Positions 27,464 to 36,322 are shown, numbered from the stretch's first letter. The stretch: DNA of 53,376 nt from Lachnospiraceae bacterium (GCA_022766245.1 JALEPL010000038.1:1-53376), one strand, 5' to 3'. The notes: a model not told the origin generated them from the letters alone. Translations and numbers: made by a program.

Positions 27464-28438
27464 TTAGCGAGACAGATTCTTGCTGATCTCGTACTGATAC
27501 TCATCGATAGACTTGGTCATTGCCAATGCCTCATCGATATCATAATCTACATACTCACCATGCTTATAAGCAACCAGTCTGTTAGACTTGCCTTCGCAAA
27601 GTAAATCAACTGCCATGCAGCCCATGGTAGATGCATATACACGATCCTTACAGGTAGGGCTTCCGCCACGCTGCATATGGCCTAAGATGGTAGCTCTGGT
27701 CTCAATACCGGTAGCTGCCTCGATTCTCTTTGCCATGCTTGCAGAATGTCCGATTCCCTCTGCATTGATGATGATATGATGCTGCTTACCTTTCTTACGT
27801 TTCTCGATGATATTATTAATCAGCGCCTGCTCATCATAATCATATTTCTCCGGAAGCAGAATATCCTCTGCGCCGTTTGCGATACCACACCACAGTGCAA
27901 TGTAGCCTGCGCCACGTCCCATAACCTCGATGATGCTGCATCTCTCATGGGAAGTAGAGGTATCACGAACCTTATCAATGGCTTCCATTGCAGTATTCAC
28001 TGCTGTATCAAATCCTACCGTGTAATCGGTGCAGGAAATGTCCAAGTCAATGGTACCGGGAATTCCGATTGTATTGATACCCAAAGCAGCCAGCTTCTGA
28101 GCTCCCTTGAAGGATCCGTCTCCACCAATTACAATGATGCCATCGATGCCATGCTTTCTGCAGATTTCAGCACCCTGAGCCTGTCCTTCCGGTGTCACGA
28201 ACTCCATACAGCGGGCTGTCTGTAAAATAGTACCACCGCGCTGGATAATATCTGCCACATCTTTTGCTTCCATATCTACGATCTCTTCCTGAAGAAGTCC
28301 GGCATATCCTCTCTTGATCCCCTTCACTTTCTTTCCCTTTGAGATTGCTTCACGGACAACTGCACGAATTGCAGCATTCATTCCCGGTGCGTCGCCACCA
28401 CTTGTCAGAACTCCGATTGTGTTGATTTCTTTTGCCAT
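27464..28438 (-). CDS. pfkA: ATP-dependent 6-phosphofructokinase
   Basis: 324 residues, standard for the bacterial tetrameric enzyme that phosphorylates fructose 6-phosphate. Visible sites are TSGGDAPGMNAA (residues 12-23), the ATP loop GGDGSF (105-110), TIDLDI with catalytic Asp131, and the MGRGAGY segment. The glycine of GGDGS next to the ATP site fits ATP rather than pyrophosphate as donor. The start is the ATG at 28438 behind GAGGAGG; an upstream TTG would extend into the ribosome site. The promoter at 28495-28523 begins inside the 3' end of dnaE. Confidence 0.96.
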   Translation of the reverse strand: MAKEINTIGVLTSGGDAPGMNAAIRAVVREAISKGKKVKGIKRGYAGLLQEEIVDMEAKDVADIIQRGGTILQTARCMEFVTPEGQAQGAEICRKHGIDGIIVIGGDGSFKGAQKLAALGINTIGIPGTIDLDISCTDYTVGFDTAVNTAMEAIDKVRDTSTSHERCSIIEVMGRGAGYIALWCGIANGAEDILLPEKYDYDEQALINNIIEKRKKGKQHHIIINAEGIGHSASMAKRIEAATGIETRATILGHMQRGGSPTCKDRVYASTMGCMAVDLLCEGKSNRLVAYKHGEYVDYDIDEALAMTKSIDEYQYEISKNLSR

Positions 28439-28494
28439 TGTTAAGTTACCTCCTCTATGCAATCAATTTCATAAAATTTTATCTAATCCACCCT

Positions 28495-28523
28495 ATTTTA
28501 ACCTTAATAGCGTCTTTTTGCAA
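28495..28523 (-). promoter_or_regulatory. Promoter of the pfkA operon, overlapping the end of dnaE
   Basis: On the minus strand TTGCAA (28523-28518) lies in the last codons of dnaE, 17 bases before TAAAAT (28500-28495). The predicted leader to the pfkA ATG is about 50 bases. Confidence 0.55.
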
Positions 28524-31500
28524 TGGTTTGCAAAGACTTTTCTACAACTTTTACATTGTCCTTACCAAGAAAATCTTCAAGATTCGACAACAGTTCCCGA
28601 TTAACCGACACATTCCGACTGGCAGGAAGACGTTTCATGGCTCTGGGCAGCGCTATATAGATGACCACCTCATCCCCACCATCAGAATCCTGCATCAGCC
28701 CATACAACTCCTCTTCCTTTGAATCAAAGTCCTCCTTGGTAGGAAATTTGAGCCACAATTCCTGCGCTGCATCTTCGAACCGGTAAATCTTCTCACAGAT
28801 GATTTTTCCGTCCTTATCCTCTTCCACGGTAGCACGACCCTGCACAAAAATTTTGGCATCCTCCTCCAGATAGGACGAAAACTTTTCATAATCCTTCGGA
28901 AAAATAATCACTTCCACTGCTCCCACCAAATCCTCCACCATAATAAAGGCCATGGCTTTGTTGGTCTTGGTATATTTTATCACCTTATCTGTGACCATAC
29001 CACCGATCATCACCTGCTGATTATCCCGAATCTTCACCTCTCCAATTTCCTCATCCAGCATAAAATCCGTGGTCACCGCATTGGTATTGGCCTTCATTTT
29101 CTCCTCGTAATCTTCCAGAGGATGTCCACTGATATACACACCCAGAACTTCCTTTTCAAATCCCAGCAAAACTTCCTTATCGTATTCCTCCACATCCGGC
29201 AGACGAATCTCATAATCCGCCTTATCCTCCTCTGGAGCAATATCAAAAAGTGTCATCTGTCCGGCCATGGATTTCTTCTTTTCCTGATTCAGATTATCCA
29301 AAAGAGAACCATAAATCATCATTTTCTGTCGACGATTTCCCTCCAGACTATCCAATGCCCCCGCCTTAATAAAGTTCTCGATTGCACGCTTATTCACATC
29401 CCGCCCTGACATACGGGTGACAAAATCCTTTAAAGTGGTAAATCTCCCTCTCTCATTTCTCTCCGCAATAATAGACTCTATGACCGGGCGCCCCACACTC
29501 TTAATGGCAGAAAGTCCATAACGGATTGCACTGCCGGATACAGAAAACCCACTGATTCCCTCATTGATATCCGGAGGAAGCAGTTCGATGCCCATCTGAC
29601 GGCAGCTGTATATGTACTCTGCTACCTTTGAAGATTTATCCAAAACAGATGTCATCAATGCCGCCATGAATTCCACGGGATAATAGTATTTCAAATAAGC
29701 TGTCTGATAAGAAACCACTGCATAAGCCGCTGCGTGGGATTTATTAAAGGCGTATTTTGCGAAATCGATCATGTTGTCGTAGATCTTATTTGCCACCTGC
29801 TCATCGATTCCATTGGCCACACAGCCCGGCACATGCTCCTCCTCATTTCCATAGACAAAATTCTGCCGCTCCTGCTCCATGACCTTGCCCTTTTTCTTGG
29901 ACATGGCACGGCGCACCAGATCGCTTCGTCCCCATGTGTATCCTGCCAGATCACGAACAATCTGCATCACCTGCTCCTGATAGACGATACATCCGTAGGT
30001 TGGCTTTAGAATCGGCTCCAGCTGTGGACAGTCATAAACGATGTCCGATTCGTTATTTTTTCCTCGGATATAATCCGGGATAAAATCCATAGGACCGGGA
30101 CGATACAGGGAGATCCCTGCAATGACATCCTCTAAGCTCTGAGGCTGCAGCTCCTTCATGAAGTTTTTCATTCCTGCACTTTCCAGCTGGAATACGCCGT
30201 CGGTCTTTCCTGTGCCCAGGGAAGCCAGCACTGCCTTATCATCATAATCGATCTGGTCAATATCAATGGTAACACCATGGCTCTGCTCTGCCATGCGCAC
30301 CGCATTCTGAATCACCGTCAGGGTTCGAAGACCCAGGAAATCCATTTTTAACAGGCCCAGCTCCTCGATGGTGGTCATGGTAAACTGGGTGACAATGGTG
30401 CCGTCGGAAGCCCGGGAGAGGGGCACATACTCGTCCATGGGCATCTGGCTGATCACCACTCCTGCCGCATGCATGGAGGTATGTCTGGGCAGTCCCTCCA
30501 GACGCTTTGCCAGATCGATGAGCTTTTTCACCTGCTCATCCGTATCGTACATTTTCTTTAGATCCGGGTTCATCACCAGTGCTTTTTCTATGGTAATGCC
30601 CAGCTCCTTGGGAATGCTTTTTGCAATGGTATCCACAAAATTGTATGGCAGATCCATGACGCGCCCCACATCCCGGATCACCTCCCGGGCAGCCAGTGTA
30701 CCAAAGGTCACGATCTGGGTCACACAGTCCTTGCCGTATTTTTCCACCACATAGTCAATCACTTCCTGACGCCGTTCAAAGCAGAAATCCACGTCAATAT
30801 CCGGCATGGACACACGCTCCGGGTTCAGGAAACGCTCGAAGATCAAATTATAACGGATGGGATCTATATTCGTGATTCCCGTGGTGTAGGACACCAGACT
30901 TCCGGCCGCACTGCCTCGTCCCGGTCCCACCATGATATCATGCTCTCGGGCATAATGGATAAAATCCCACACAATGAGGAAATAGTCCACATAGCCCATA
31001 TTTTTAATCACGGAAAGCTCTGTATCCAGCTTCTCCCGAAGCTCCTCTGCCCGCTCTCCGTACCGCTCCACCAGTCCCTCATGGCAGAGCTTATTCAGAT
31101 ACGTCCAGGAATCGTAGCCCTCCGGCACTTCAAAATGCGGCACCTTGGTATGACCGAACTCAATCTCCACATGGCACCGATCTGCAATTTTCTGTGTATT
31201 TTCAATGGCCTGTTGAGCATAGGGAAACAGCTTACGCATCTGTTCTTCGCTTTTCACATAATACTGTCCGCCCTCGTAGCGCATCCTGTCCTCATCCGCC
31301 AGCTTTTTCCCTGTCTGCAGGCAGAGCAGTGCGTCGTGGGGCTCGGCATCCTCCGCATAGGTATAATGCACATCATTGGTAGCCACCAGCTCAATTCCGG
31401 TCTCCTGACTCATGCGAATCAGCTGCTGGTTCACCATCTGCTGCGCCTCGATTCCATGATCCTGAAGCTCCAAAAAGAAGTTTCCTTTTCCGAAGCAGTT

Positions 31501-31989
31501 CTCATACCGCAGAGCGATTTCCTTTGCTTCCTCATACATGCCCCGCACCAGATAGCGCTGCACTTCTCCCGCCAGACAGGCGCTTAAGGAAATGATTCCC
31601 TCATGGTACTCCTGCAGCACTTCCATATCCACACGGGGCTTATAGTAATAGCCATCCACGAATCCCTTGGACACGATCTTCATCAGATTGTTATAGCCCT
31701 GATTGTTTTCTGCCAGCAAAATCAGATGGTAATACCGGTTCTCGCCATGTACAGTCTCCCGGTCAAAGCGGGAATTGGGAGCCACGTAGACCTCACAGCC
31801 TAAAACGGGATTGATGCCTGCAGCCTTTGCCGCCTTGTAAAAATCAATGACACCATACATAACGCCGTGATCCGTAATGGCTGCGGCAGTCATGCCCAGT
31901 TCCTTCACCCGGGCAACGTATTCACTTATTTTATTGGAACCGTCCAGCAGACTGTACTCGGTGTGGACGTGAAGATGGGCAAATGCCAT
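28504..31989 (-). CDS. dnaE: DNA polymerase III alpha subunit
   Basis: The 1161-residue replicative polymerase of the DnaE type. The N-terminal PHP domain has HLHVHTEYSLLDG (from residue 5). The palm has GPGRGSAAGS (355-364) and the catalytic acidic triad in PDIDVDF (396-402). Helix-hairpin-helix and OB-fold regions follow in the C-terminal third (about 800-1060). In low-GC Gram-positives this protein works next to PolC. The start ATG at 31989 follows AGAGG. A near-consensus promoter lies at 32028-32056, overlapping the end of mutY. Confidence 0.97.
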   Translation of the reverse strand: MAFAHLHVHTEYSLLDGSNKISEYVARVKELGMTAAAITDHGVMYGVIDFYKAAKAAGINPVLGCEVYVAPNSRFDRETVHGENRYYHLILLAENNQGYNNLMKIVSKGFVDGYYYKPRVDMEVLQEYHEGIISLSACLAGEVQRYLVRGMYEEAKEIALRYENCFGKGNFFLELQDHGIEAQQMVNQQLIRMSQETGIELVATNDVHYTYAEDAEPHDALLCLQTGKKLADEDRMRYEGGQYYVKSEEQMRKLFPYAQQAIENTQKIADRCHVEIEFGHTKVPHFEVPEGYDSWTYLNKLCHEGLVERYGERAEELREKLDTELSVIKNMGYVDYFLIVWDFIHYAREHDIMVGPGRGSAAGSLVSYTTGITNIDPIRYNLIFERFLNPERVSMPDIDVDFCFERRQEVIDYVVEKYGKDCVTQIVTFGTLAAREVIRDVGRVMDLPYNFVDTIAKSIPKELGITIEKALVMNPDLKKMYDTDEQVKKLIDLAKRLEGLPRHTSMHAAGVVISQMPMDEYVPLSRASDGTIVTQFTMTTIEELGLLKMDFLGLRTLTVIQNAVRMAEQSHGVTIDIDQIDYDDKAVLASLGTGKTDGVFQLESAGMKNFMKELQPQSLEDVIAGISLYRPGPMDFIPDYIRGKNNESDIVYDCPQLEPILKPTYGCIVYQEQVMQIVRDLAGYTWGRSDLVRRAMSKKKGKVMEQERQNFVYGNEEEHVPGCVANGIDEQVANKIYDNMIDFAKYAFNKSHAAAYAVVSYQTAYLKYYYPVEFMAALMTSVLDKSSKVAEYIYSCRQMGIELLPPDINEGISGFSVSGSAIRYGLSAIKSVGRPVIESIIAERNERGRFTTLKDFVTRMSGRDVNKRAIENFIKAGALDSLEGNRRQKMMIYGSLLDNLNQEKKKSMAGQMTLFDIAPEEDKADYEIRLPDVEEYDKEVLLGFEKEVLGVYISGHPLEDYEEKMKANTNAVTTDFMLDEEIGEVKIRDNQQVMIGGMVTDKVIKYTKTNKAMAFIMVEDLVGAVEVIIFPKDYEKFSSYLEEDAKIFVQGRATVEEDKDGKIICEKIYRFEDAAQELWLKFPTKEDFDSKEEELYGLMQDSDGGDEVVIYIALPRAMKRLPASRNVSVNRELLSNLEDFLGKDNVKVVEKSLQTIAKRRY

Positions 31990-32027
31990 GGGGTTTCCTC
32001 TTTTCTGGTAATCTTTTTTGTTTTTTC

Positions 32028-32056
32028 ATTATAGCCCGATTTTTTTACATATTCAA
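32028..32056 (-). promoter_or_regulatory. Sigma-A promoter of dnaE
   Basis: On the minus strand TTGAAT (32056-32051) and a perfect TATAAT (32033-32028) are 17 bases apart. The -35 lies within the last codons of mutY. Confidence 0.75.
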
Positions 32057-33145
32057 TGGATTTTTCTCCTCTTCTCCGATTCCTAAATGCAGGTTCAGAT
32101 AAACTGCATACCGGGAAAATGCCGCCGGAATGGGATAGTTCTTCTCCGTGTCCTCCACGCTTACAAAAAGCATATCCTCCGGATGCTCCACCGTCTCATC
32201 AATGCGGATGGCGTAACCAATCATCTGCCACTCAATATGGGAAAAAATATGCTTCGCCGGTTCCAGTGGAAGAATACGAAGCGGCGACAATCCCAGTTCT
32301 TTCACGTAGGCTTCCACTTGCTCAGGTGACAGGTGTCCTAACGTATTGGGCAGTTCATAAAGTCCGGCCAGAAGTCCCTGCTCCGGGCGTTTGCGCAAAA
32401 GCACTTTCTCCTCATCCCTGATGAGGAACACGGTGCGCTTTTCGATGCGCCGCGCCTTGGCTTTGCTTTTTACCGGAAGCTCGTCGATGCGCCCCTGCGC
32501 CTTTGCCCGACACATATTGTTCCATGGGCACTGGTCACAGAGCGGCGCCCCGTTTGGCACACACACGCAGGCTCCCAGCTCCATCAGTGCCTGATTGAAA
32601 GCTCCTGCCTGTCCTTCCGGTATCACCTCTGCCAGATCATGCTCCATGGCGGTGCGCACGGATGCCTTCATGATATCCGCATCATCCCCCGTCACACGGG
32701 AAATGACCCGCAGCACATTTCCGTCCACAGCCGGAACCGGAATGCCGTATGCGATGGAAGCAACGGCTCCCGCCGTATAATGACCGATTCCTTTCAATTT
32801 CAACAATTTCTCATAATCCGCAGGTAGTTCTCCACCGTGCTCAGCTATGACCGTCTGGGCAGCTTCCTTCAGATTGCGCACACGGTTATAATAGCCCAAT
32901 CCTTCCCATAGCTTCAAAAGCACGTCCTCCGGGCACTCCGCCAGACTGGCAATGTCCGGCAGACGATCCATGAAGCGATTAAAATATGGTTTCACTGCTT
33001 CTACCCGGGTCTGCTGCAGCATGATTTCTGACACCCACACACGATAAGGAGTGGGCTGCTCCCGCCAGGGCAGCACCCGGGCATGGGAGGAAAACCACTC
33101 CAGCAGAGGGGATACTAATTGATTCAAATCAAATGGTTCTCTCAT
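32045..33145 (-). CDS. mutY: A/G-specific adenine DNA glycosylase
   Basis: A 366-residue repair enzyme removing adenine mispaired with 8-oxoguanine. The catalytic Glu40 is in SEIMLQQT and Asp141 in VDGNVLRV. The hairpin LKGIGHYTAGA (about 117-127) sits between them. The iron-sulfur loop cysteines are at 195, 203, 206 and 212. A C-terminal MutT-like domain (about 235-355) recognises the oxidised base. The ATG at 33145 has only a weak upstream GAAGG. A consensus-like promoter is present at 33174-33202. The 3' end overlaps the dnaE promoter. Confidence 0.95.
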   Translation of the reverse strand: MREPFDLNQLVSPLLEWFSSHARVLPWREQPTPYRVWVSEIMLQQTRVEAVKPYFNRFMDRLPDIASLAECPEDVLLKLWEGLGYYNRVRNLKEAAQTVIAEHGGELPADYEKLLKLKGIGHYTAGAVASIAYGIPVPAVDGNVLRVISRVTGDDADIMKASVRTAMEHDLAEVIPEGQAGAFNQALMELGACVCVPNGAPLCDQCPWNNMCRAKAQGRIDELPVKSKAKARRIEKRTVFLIRDEEKVLLRKRPEQGLLAGLYELPNTLGHLSPEQVEAYVKELGLSPLRILPLEPAKHIFSHIEWQMIGYAIRIDETVEHPEDMLFVSVEDTEKNYPIPAAFSRYAVYLNLHLGIGEEEKNPLNM

Positions 33146-33173
33146 AATGTACCTTCTTTATTATCTCAGATAC

Positions 33174-33202
33174 ATTATATCCACATTTGGGAGTGATGGC
33201 AA
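33174..33202 (-). promoter_or_regulatory. Sigma-A promoter of mutY
   Basis: On the minus strand TTGCCA (33202-33197), 17 bases, then a perfect TATAAT (33179-33174). The start codon follows about 28 bases later. Confidence 0.75.
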
Positions 33203-33204
33203 TC

Positions 33205-33247
33205 GGAAACACTTGGAGTTTGCAAAAGACTTGAGTTTCCGCAAACT
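33205..33247. other. Interleaved inverted repeats upstream of mutY
   Basis: GGAAAC (33205) pairs with GTTTCC (33235), and AGTTTGC (33217) pairs with GCAAACT (33241), in interleaved order. Seen differently, ACTTGGAGTTTGC and ACTTGAGTTTCCGC are near direct repeats. It abuts the mutY -35 and could be an operator. With no bases between the third and fourth arms, a simultaneous pseudoknot is sterically unlikely. Confidence 0.3.
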
Positions 33248-33286
33248 GTAATCAAAAAACAAGTATACGTTCCTAAAGTTCCATGA

Positions 33287-33315
33287 TTGAATTTACTTTT
33301 CCTTCGTGTTAAAAT
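33287..33315 (+). promoter_or_regulatory. Promoter for the Rpn-type gene
   Basis: TTGAAT (33287-33292), 17 bases, TAAAAT (33310-33315). It points at the nuclease gene, whose ATG is 155 bases downstream. Confidence 0.55.
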
Positions 33316-33321
33316 ACCTAG

Positions 33322-33363
33322 CAATAGTTATTTTTGTAAATACTATTGGCCTTTTTCTTTTTT
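33322..33363 (+). terminator. Hairpin and T-run just after a promoter
   Basis: CAATAGT (33322-33328) pairs with ACTATTG (33342-33348), with further A-T pairing inside, followed by a T-rich run at 33352-33363. It lies immediately downstream of the promoter at 33287-33315, so it could attenuate transcription of the nuclease gene. Confidence 0.4.
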
Positions 33364-33470
33364 ACAATTTCAATAAAAAAATCATGATATTCATATACTT
33401 CTACCTCTTTCCCACTTATAAAATATTTCAGCCAAAATAATCCAATACCAAAAGAAAAGGAGCAAACATC

Positions 33471-34376
33471 ATGGCAAAGAATAATAGAGATTATGATAAT
33501 ATTTTCAAGACACTTAAACATTGTCACAAGAGACTATTTATATCCGTAATCAATCAAACCTTCAACAGAAGTTATCCATTAGACACAACTCCCATTGTTT
33601 TACCAACAGATAGCTGTATCGAAAATCCAGAATCCGAAGACATGGAGGATCGGGACTCCGACTTACTATTTCGCATTTGTGGTGATACCTATCTCATAGA
33701 ATGTCAGAGCTATGAAGATGGTACTATGGCTATCCGAATAGCGGAATATGCATTTTTGTCGGCAAGAAATGATGCAAAATGGGAGAACGGCCGAGTGATA
33801 CTCAGTATTCCTGCGTACACCGTTATCTATGTCAAGAGCAACAATCGAACACCATCAAAAACTGAAATAACCTTCAATTTTCCAAATGGTGAAACCATTT
33901 ATTACGACTGTGAAAATGTCCTGCTGACCAATTATACCAAAGAACAATTAATTGAATGCAGGCTTTTTCCGTATATCCCATATTATATAATTCGATATGA
34001 AAATGAAATTTCACGCAATGGAAATATCGAACCTGCATTAGCTGATTTGGAATATTTTAGAAACGAATTGTCAAAATTATACCAAAACAACGAATTGTCA
34101 GCCGAGGAACTTTTAGATATAATGAGTTATACCAACAGAATTGTAAAGCATCTTACCGATGGCAACCAGTATGAGGAAAGGATGGTGCGTGTTATGGGTG
34201 GTAAAGTCGAAGAAACTCCATCGCAGGAACTAAAAAGACTTGAAAATGAAAAAATTGCTTTAAACCTTTTTAAGAACGGTGTTGCCTATGATACTGTACG
34301 GAAGTCTATATCAAACGATATCATAGATGATTCAACATTAAAAGGGCTTATGAATCTAGCCCTTCAGACTATATAA
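33471..34376 (+). CDS. Rpn-type PD-(D/E)XK nuclease / putative transposase family protein
   Basis: 301 residues resembling the recombination-promoting nuclease (Rpn/PDDEXK-2) group. The likely catalytic core is RDSDLLFR (Asp64) followed by YLIECQ (Glu77 and Gln79). IRIAEYAFL comes next, and the C-terminus NLFKNGVAYDTV is a helical segment resembling the tail of these proteins. Such proteins cleave DNA and occur in many copies in some Clostridia; their biological role is debated. The gene is clearly more AT-rich than its neighbours mutY and the S1 gene and breaks the leftward gene order, which suggests acquisition. I see no terminal inverted repeats or target duplication. AAAAGGAG precedes the ATG. 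Confidence 0.7.
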   Translation: MAKNNRDYDNIFKTLKHCHKRLFISVINQTFNRSYPLDTTPIVLPTDSCIENPESEDMEDRDSDLLFRICGDTYLIECQSYEDGTMAIRIAEYAFLSARNDAKWENGRVILSIPAYTVIYVKSNNRTPSKTEITFNFPNGETIYYDCENVLLTNYTKEQLIECRLFPYIPYYIIRYENEISRNGNIEPALADLEYFRNELSKLYQNNELSAEELLDIMSYTNRIVKHLTDGNQYEERMVRVMGGKVEETPSQELKRLENEKIALNLFKNGVAYDTVRKSISNDIIDDSTLKGLMNLALQTI

Positions 34377-34404
34377 ACAAACGAGCTGTATAGGAGGTAC
34401 ACAC

Positions 34405-35328
34405 ATGAGTGAAGTAAAAGAAACCATGGAAGATTTTGCAGCAGAGCTGGAAGCATCCTTCCGCCGCATCAACGAGGGAGACATCCTCAGCGGAACCGTC
34501 ATTGACGTGTCCGAGGAACAGGTGACACTGGACTTAAAATATTACGCACCGGGCATCATTAAGGCCGAGGAACTCAGCAGCGATCCGGATTTCTCCATCG
34601 TAGACAACATCCGTCTGGGAGACACTCTGGAGGCAACGGTAATCTGCCGGGATGACGGTGCCGGAAATATCCTGCTGTCCTTGAAGGAAGCCAACGAAGT
34701 TTTAGCTTGGGACAAGCTGAAGGAATACTTAGAAAATGACACCATTCTCTCTGTCAAAATTTCCGACAGTGTGAATGGCGGCGTTGTTGCCTATCTGGAG
34801 GGCATTCGGGGATTCATCCCTGCCTCACAGATTACCACAGCCTATGTGGAAGACACCTCCACTTATGTGGGAAAAACCATTCAGGTGCGGGTCATCACCG
34901 CTGACGAGGAGGCGGATCGTCTGGTACTTTCCGGCAAGTCCGTGGCAGCAGAAAAAGAAGCCGAGGAACACAACCACAAAGTAGCTATGCTGGTTCCCGG
35001 CTCTGTAGTAGAAGGCACGGTGGAAAGCCTGATGCCCTACGGTGCTTTTGTCAATATCGGAAATGGTCTGTCCGGTCTGATCCACATTTCCCAGATTTGT
35101 CAGAAACGGATCACCAAGCCCTCTGAAATATTAAAAGAAGGTCAGAAAGTAAAGGCAAAAATCTTAAACACCAACGATGGCAAGATCAGCCTGAGCATGC
35201 GGGCTTTGGAGGAAGAGATGGTGGACACCACCCCCGATGAAAACGAAGCAGAGGATCTGTCTGCATACAGCAGCAGCGAAAGTGCTTCCACCGGATTAGG
35301 TGCTTTGTTAAAGGGACTGAAGCTGTAA
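34405..35328 (+). CDS. S1-domain RNA-binding protein (short ribosomal protein S1-like)
   Basis: 307 residues with three S1 repeats, at about 22-95, 108-180 and 196-266. The last is the most canonical (GSVVEGTVESLMPYGAFVNI, then GLIHISQI and KVKAKI). The acidic tail is low complexity (residues about 270-300). Short S1-like proteins of Firmicutes bind mRNA or ribosomes, but full S1 has four to six repeats, so this is a shortened or specialised form. A strong AGGAGG precedes the ATG. It lies 28 bases after the nuclease gene and may be read through from it. Its last 21 bases overlap the end of the convergent GTPase gene. Confidence 0.88.
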   Translation: MSEVKETMEDFAAELEASFRRINEGDILSGTVIDVSEEQVTLDLKYYAPGIIKAEELSSDPDFSIVDNIRLGDTLEATVICRDDGAGNILLSLKEANEVLAWDKLKEYLENDTILSVKISDSVNGGVVAYLEGIRGFIPASQITTAYVEDTSTYVGKTIQVRVITADEEADRLVLSGKSVAAEKEAEEHNHKVAMLVPGSVVEGTVESLMPYGAFVNIGNGLSGLIHISQICQKRITKPSEILKEGQKVKAKILNTNDGKISLSMRALEEEMVDTTPDENEAEDLSAYSSSESASTGLGALLKGLKL

Positions 35329-36249
35329 TCGGATTTTTTCATCCACCAATGCTTCTCCAATCACAATCACCACTTCCTGTCCGGAAGCGATGGGCGTAAG
35401 CCGGAGGGTGTCACGGGTAGCATTCAGTTCCATCCACTGTCCGTCCGCCTCCTGTAAAAAGCCCTTCACACGGAACACATGACCACAGGCGGGATCTGTC
35501 AGGATGCGCGTTACCGCATCCTGCAGCTCCTGTCCGCCCATGTGCAGCTCCATATAATAAAGGGACTCAAATCCAATCTCATCCTCGTCCCAATTTTTCA
35601 CATAATTTTCTGATTCATATCCGCAGGCTAATAGTTCCTGCCAGTCTTTTTCTTCCAGCTGATCCCAGTCCTTTTCCAATAGTTCTTCTCTTTGAAAACG
35701 ACGTTTACAGGAAATTGCCTCCAGCGCATGATTGATCTGAGCCAACGTTCGCACCTTTTCATCCTCTGTGGCTTCCTGCGCATGGCTTAAAATGATTTTT
35801 CCGGCGCCGGCAGTCTGGGAACCCAGCAGATACTCGGCCTCCTTTGACAAATCCCGCTCCATCCGTGCATCCACAATGGTGATCACATTTCCAATCTCAT
35901 ACCAACGATCCAAGGGTTCTTCATAAAGTGCATCAAAGAATTCGTCCACATCAAAAATCCCCGACGGCTCAATGAGCACCCGGTCATATCCGCACATGCC
36001 CATGGAAATGAGCTTCGTCTTAAACCTTCTGCGATGGCAGTCTGCGTCGCAGCCTCCCGCCACCATCTCCAGCTCGCACTGTTCGCCCCGCAGATCCTGC
36101 AACAGCATCATGTCCACATTTACCGCACCGTAGTCATTTTCCAATATGCAGATGCTTTGGTTCTGGTCCATCAGATACCGGGCATATTTTTTGAGAAATG
36201 TGGTCTTCCCCGCTCCGAGAAAACCGGTAATCAAATCTATCTTAATCAT
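35308..36249 (-). CDS. CobW/P47K-family GTPase with altered motifs
   Basis: 313 residues from the ATG at 36249 (a longer upstream frame is not supported: its extra 114 residues look random). Walker A is GFLGAGKT (9-16). The switch/Walker B region is IEPSGIFD. The C-terminal CobW domain is recognisable only weakly. COG0523 proteins, which act as metallochaperones, normally have a CxCC metal motif; here the equivalent reads GGCDADC (Cys67 and Cys71). The guanine motif NKxD/TKxD is replaced by ILSHAQ. It is therefore either a divergent subfamily or has changed nucleotide or metal preference. It lies downstream of the GH25 gene and converges on the S1 gene with a 21-base 3' overlap. Confidence 0.8.
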   Translation of the reverse strand: MIKIDLITGFLGAGKTTFLKKYARYLMDQNQSICILENDYGAVNVDMMLLQDLRGEQCELEMVAGGCDADCHRRRFKTKLISMGMCGYDRVLIEPSGIFDVDEFFDALYEEPLDRWYEIGNVITIVDARMERDLSKEAEYLLGSQTAGAGKIILSHAQEATEDEKVRTLAQINHALEAISCKRRFQREELLEKDWDQLEEKDWQELLACGYESENYVKNWDEDEIGFESLYYMELHMGGQELQDAVTRILTDPACGHVFRVKGFLQEADGQWMELNATRDTLRLTPIASGQEVVIVIGEALVDEKIRLQLQSL

Positions 36250-36322
36250 TACTGTATCATCCTTTTTCTTCTTTTCTGCTGAATTTGTGTGGAATGAGCA
36301 AAGTCTACGCTTCGCTTCGGTC

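Larger units (their letters stand above)
33146..33470. other. Divergent intergenic region between mutY and the Rpn-type gene
   Basis: 325 bases, AT-rich. It holds the leftward mutY promoter (33174-33202), a set of interleaved repeats (33205-33247), a rightward promoter (33287-33315) and a hairpin with T-run directly after it (33322-33363). I see no convincing gene. A leftward 69-codon frame at 33318-33527 lacks a ribosome site and overlaps the hairpin. Confidence 0.5.

Noticed and set aside
33205-33247. H-type RNA pseudoknot
   Set aside because: The third and fourth arms are directly adjacent, leaving no loop to cross a 6-bp stem, so both stems could not form together.
33318-33527. Leftward 69-codon hydrophobic frame in the mutY-nuclease gap
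   Set aside because: No ribosome site, covers the promoter hairpin and runs antisense into the start of the nuclease gene.
33471-34376. Nuclease gene as part of an insertion sequence
   Set aside because: No terminal inverted repeats or target-site duplication could be found on either side.
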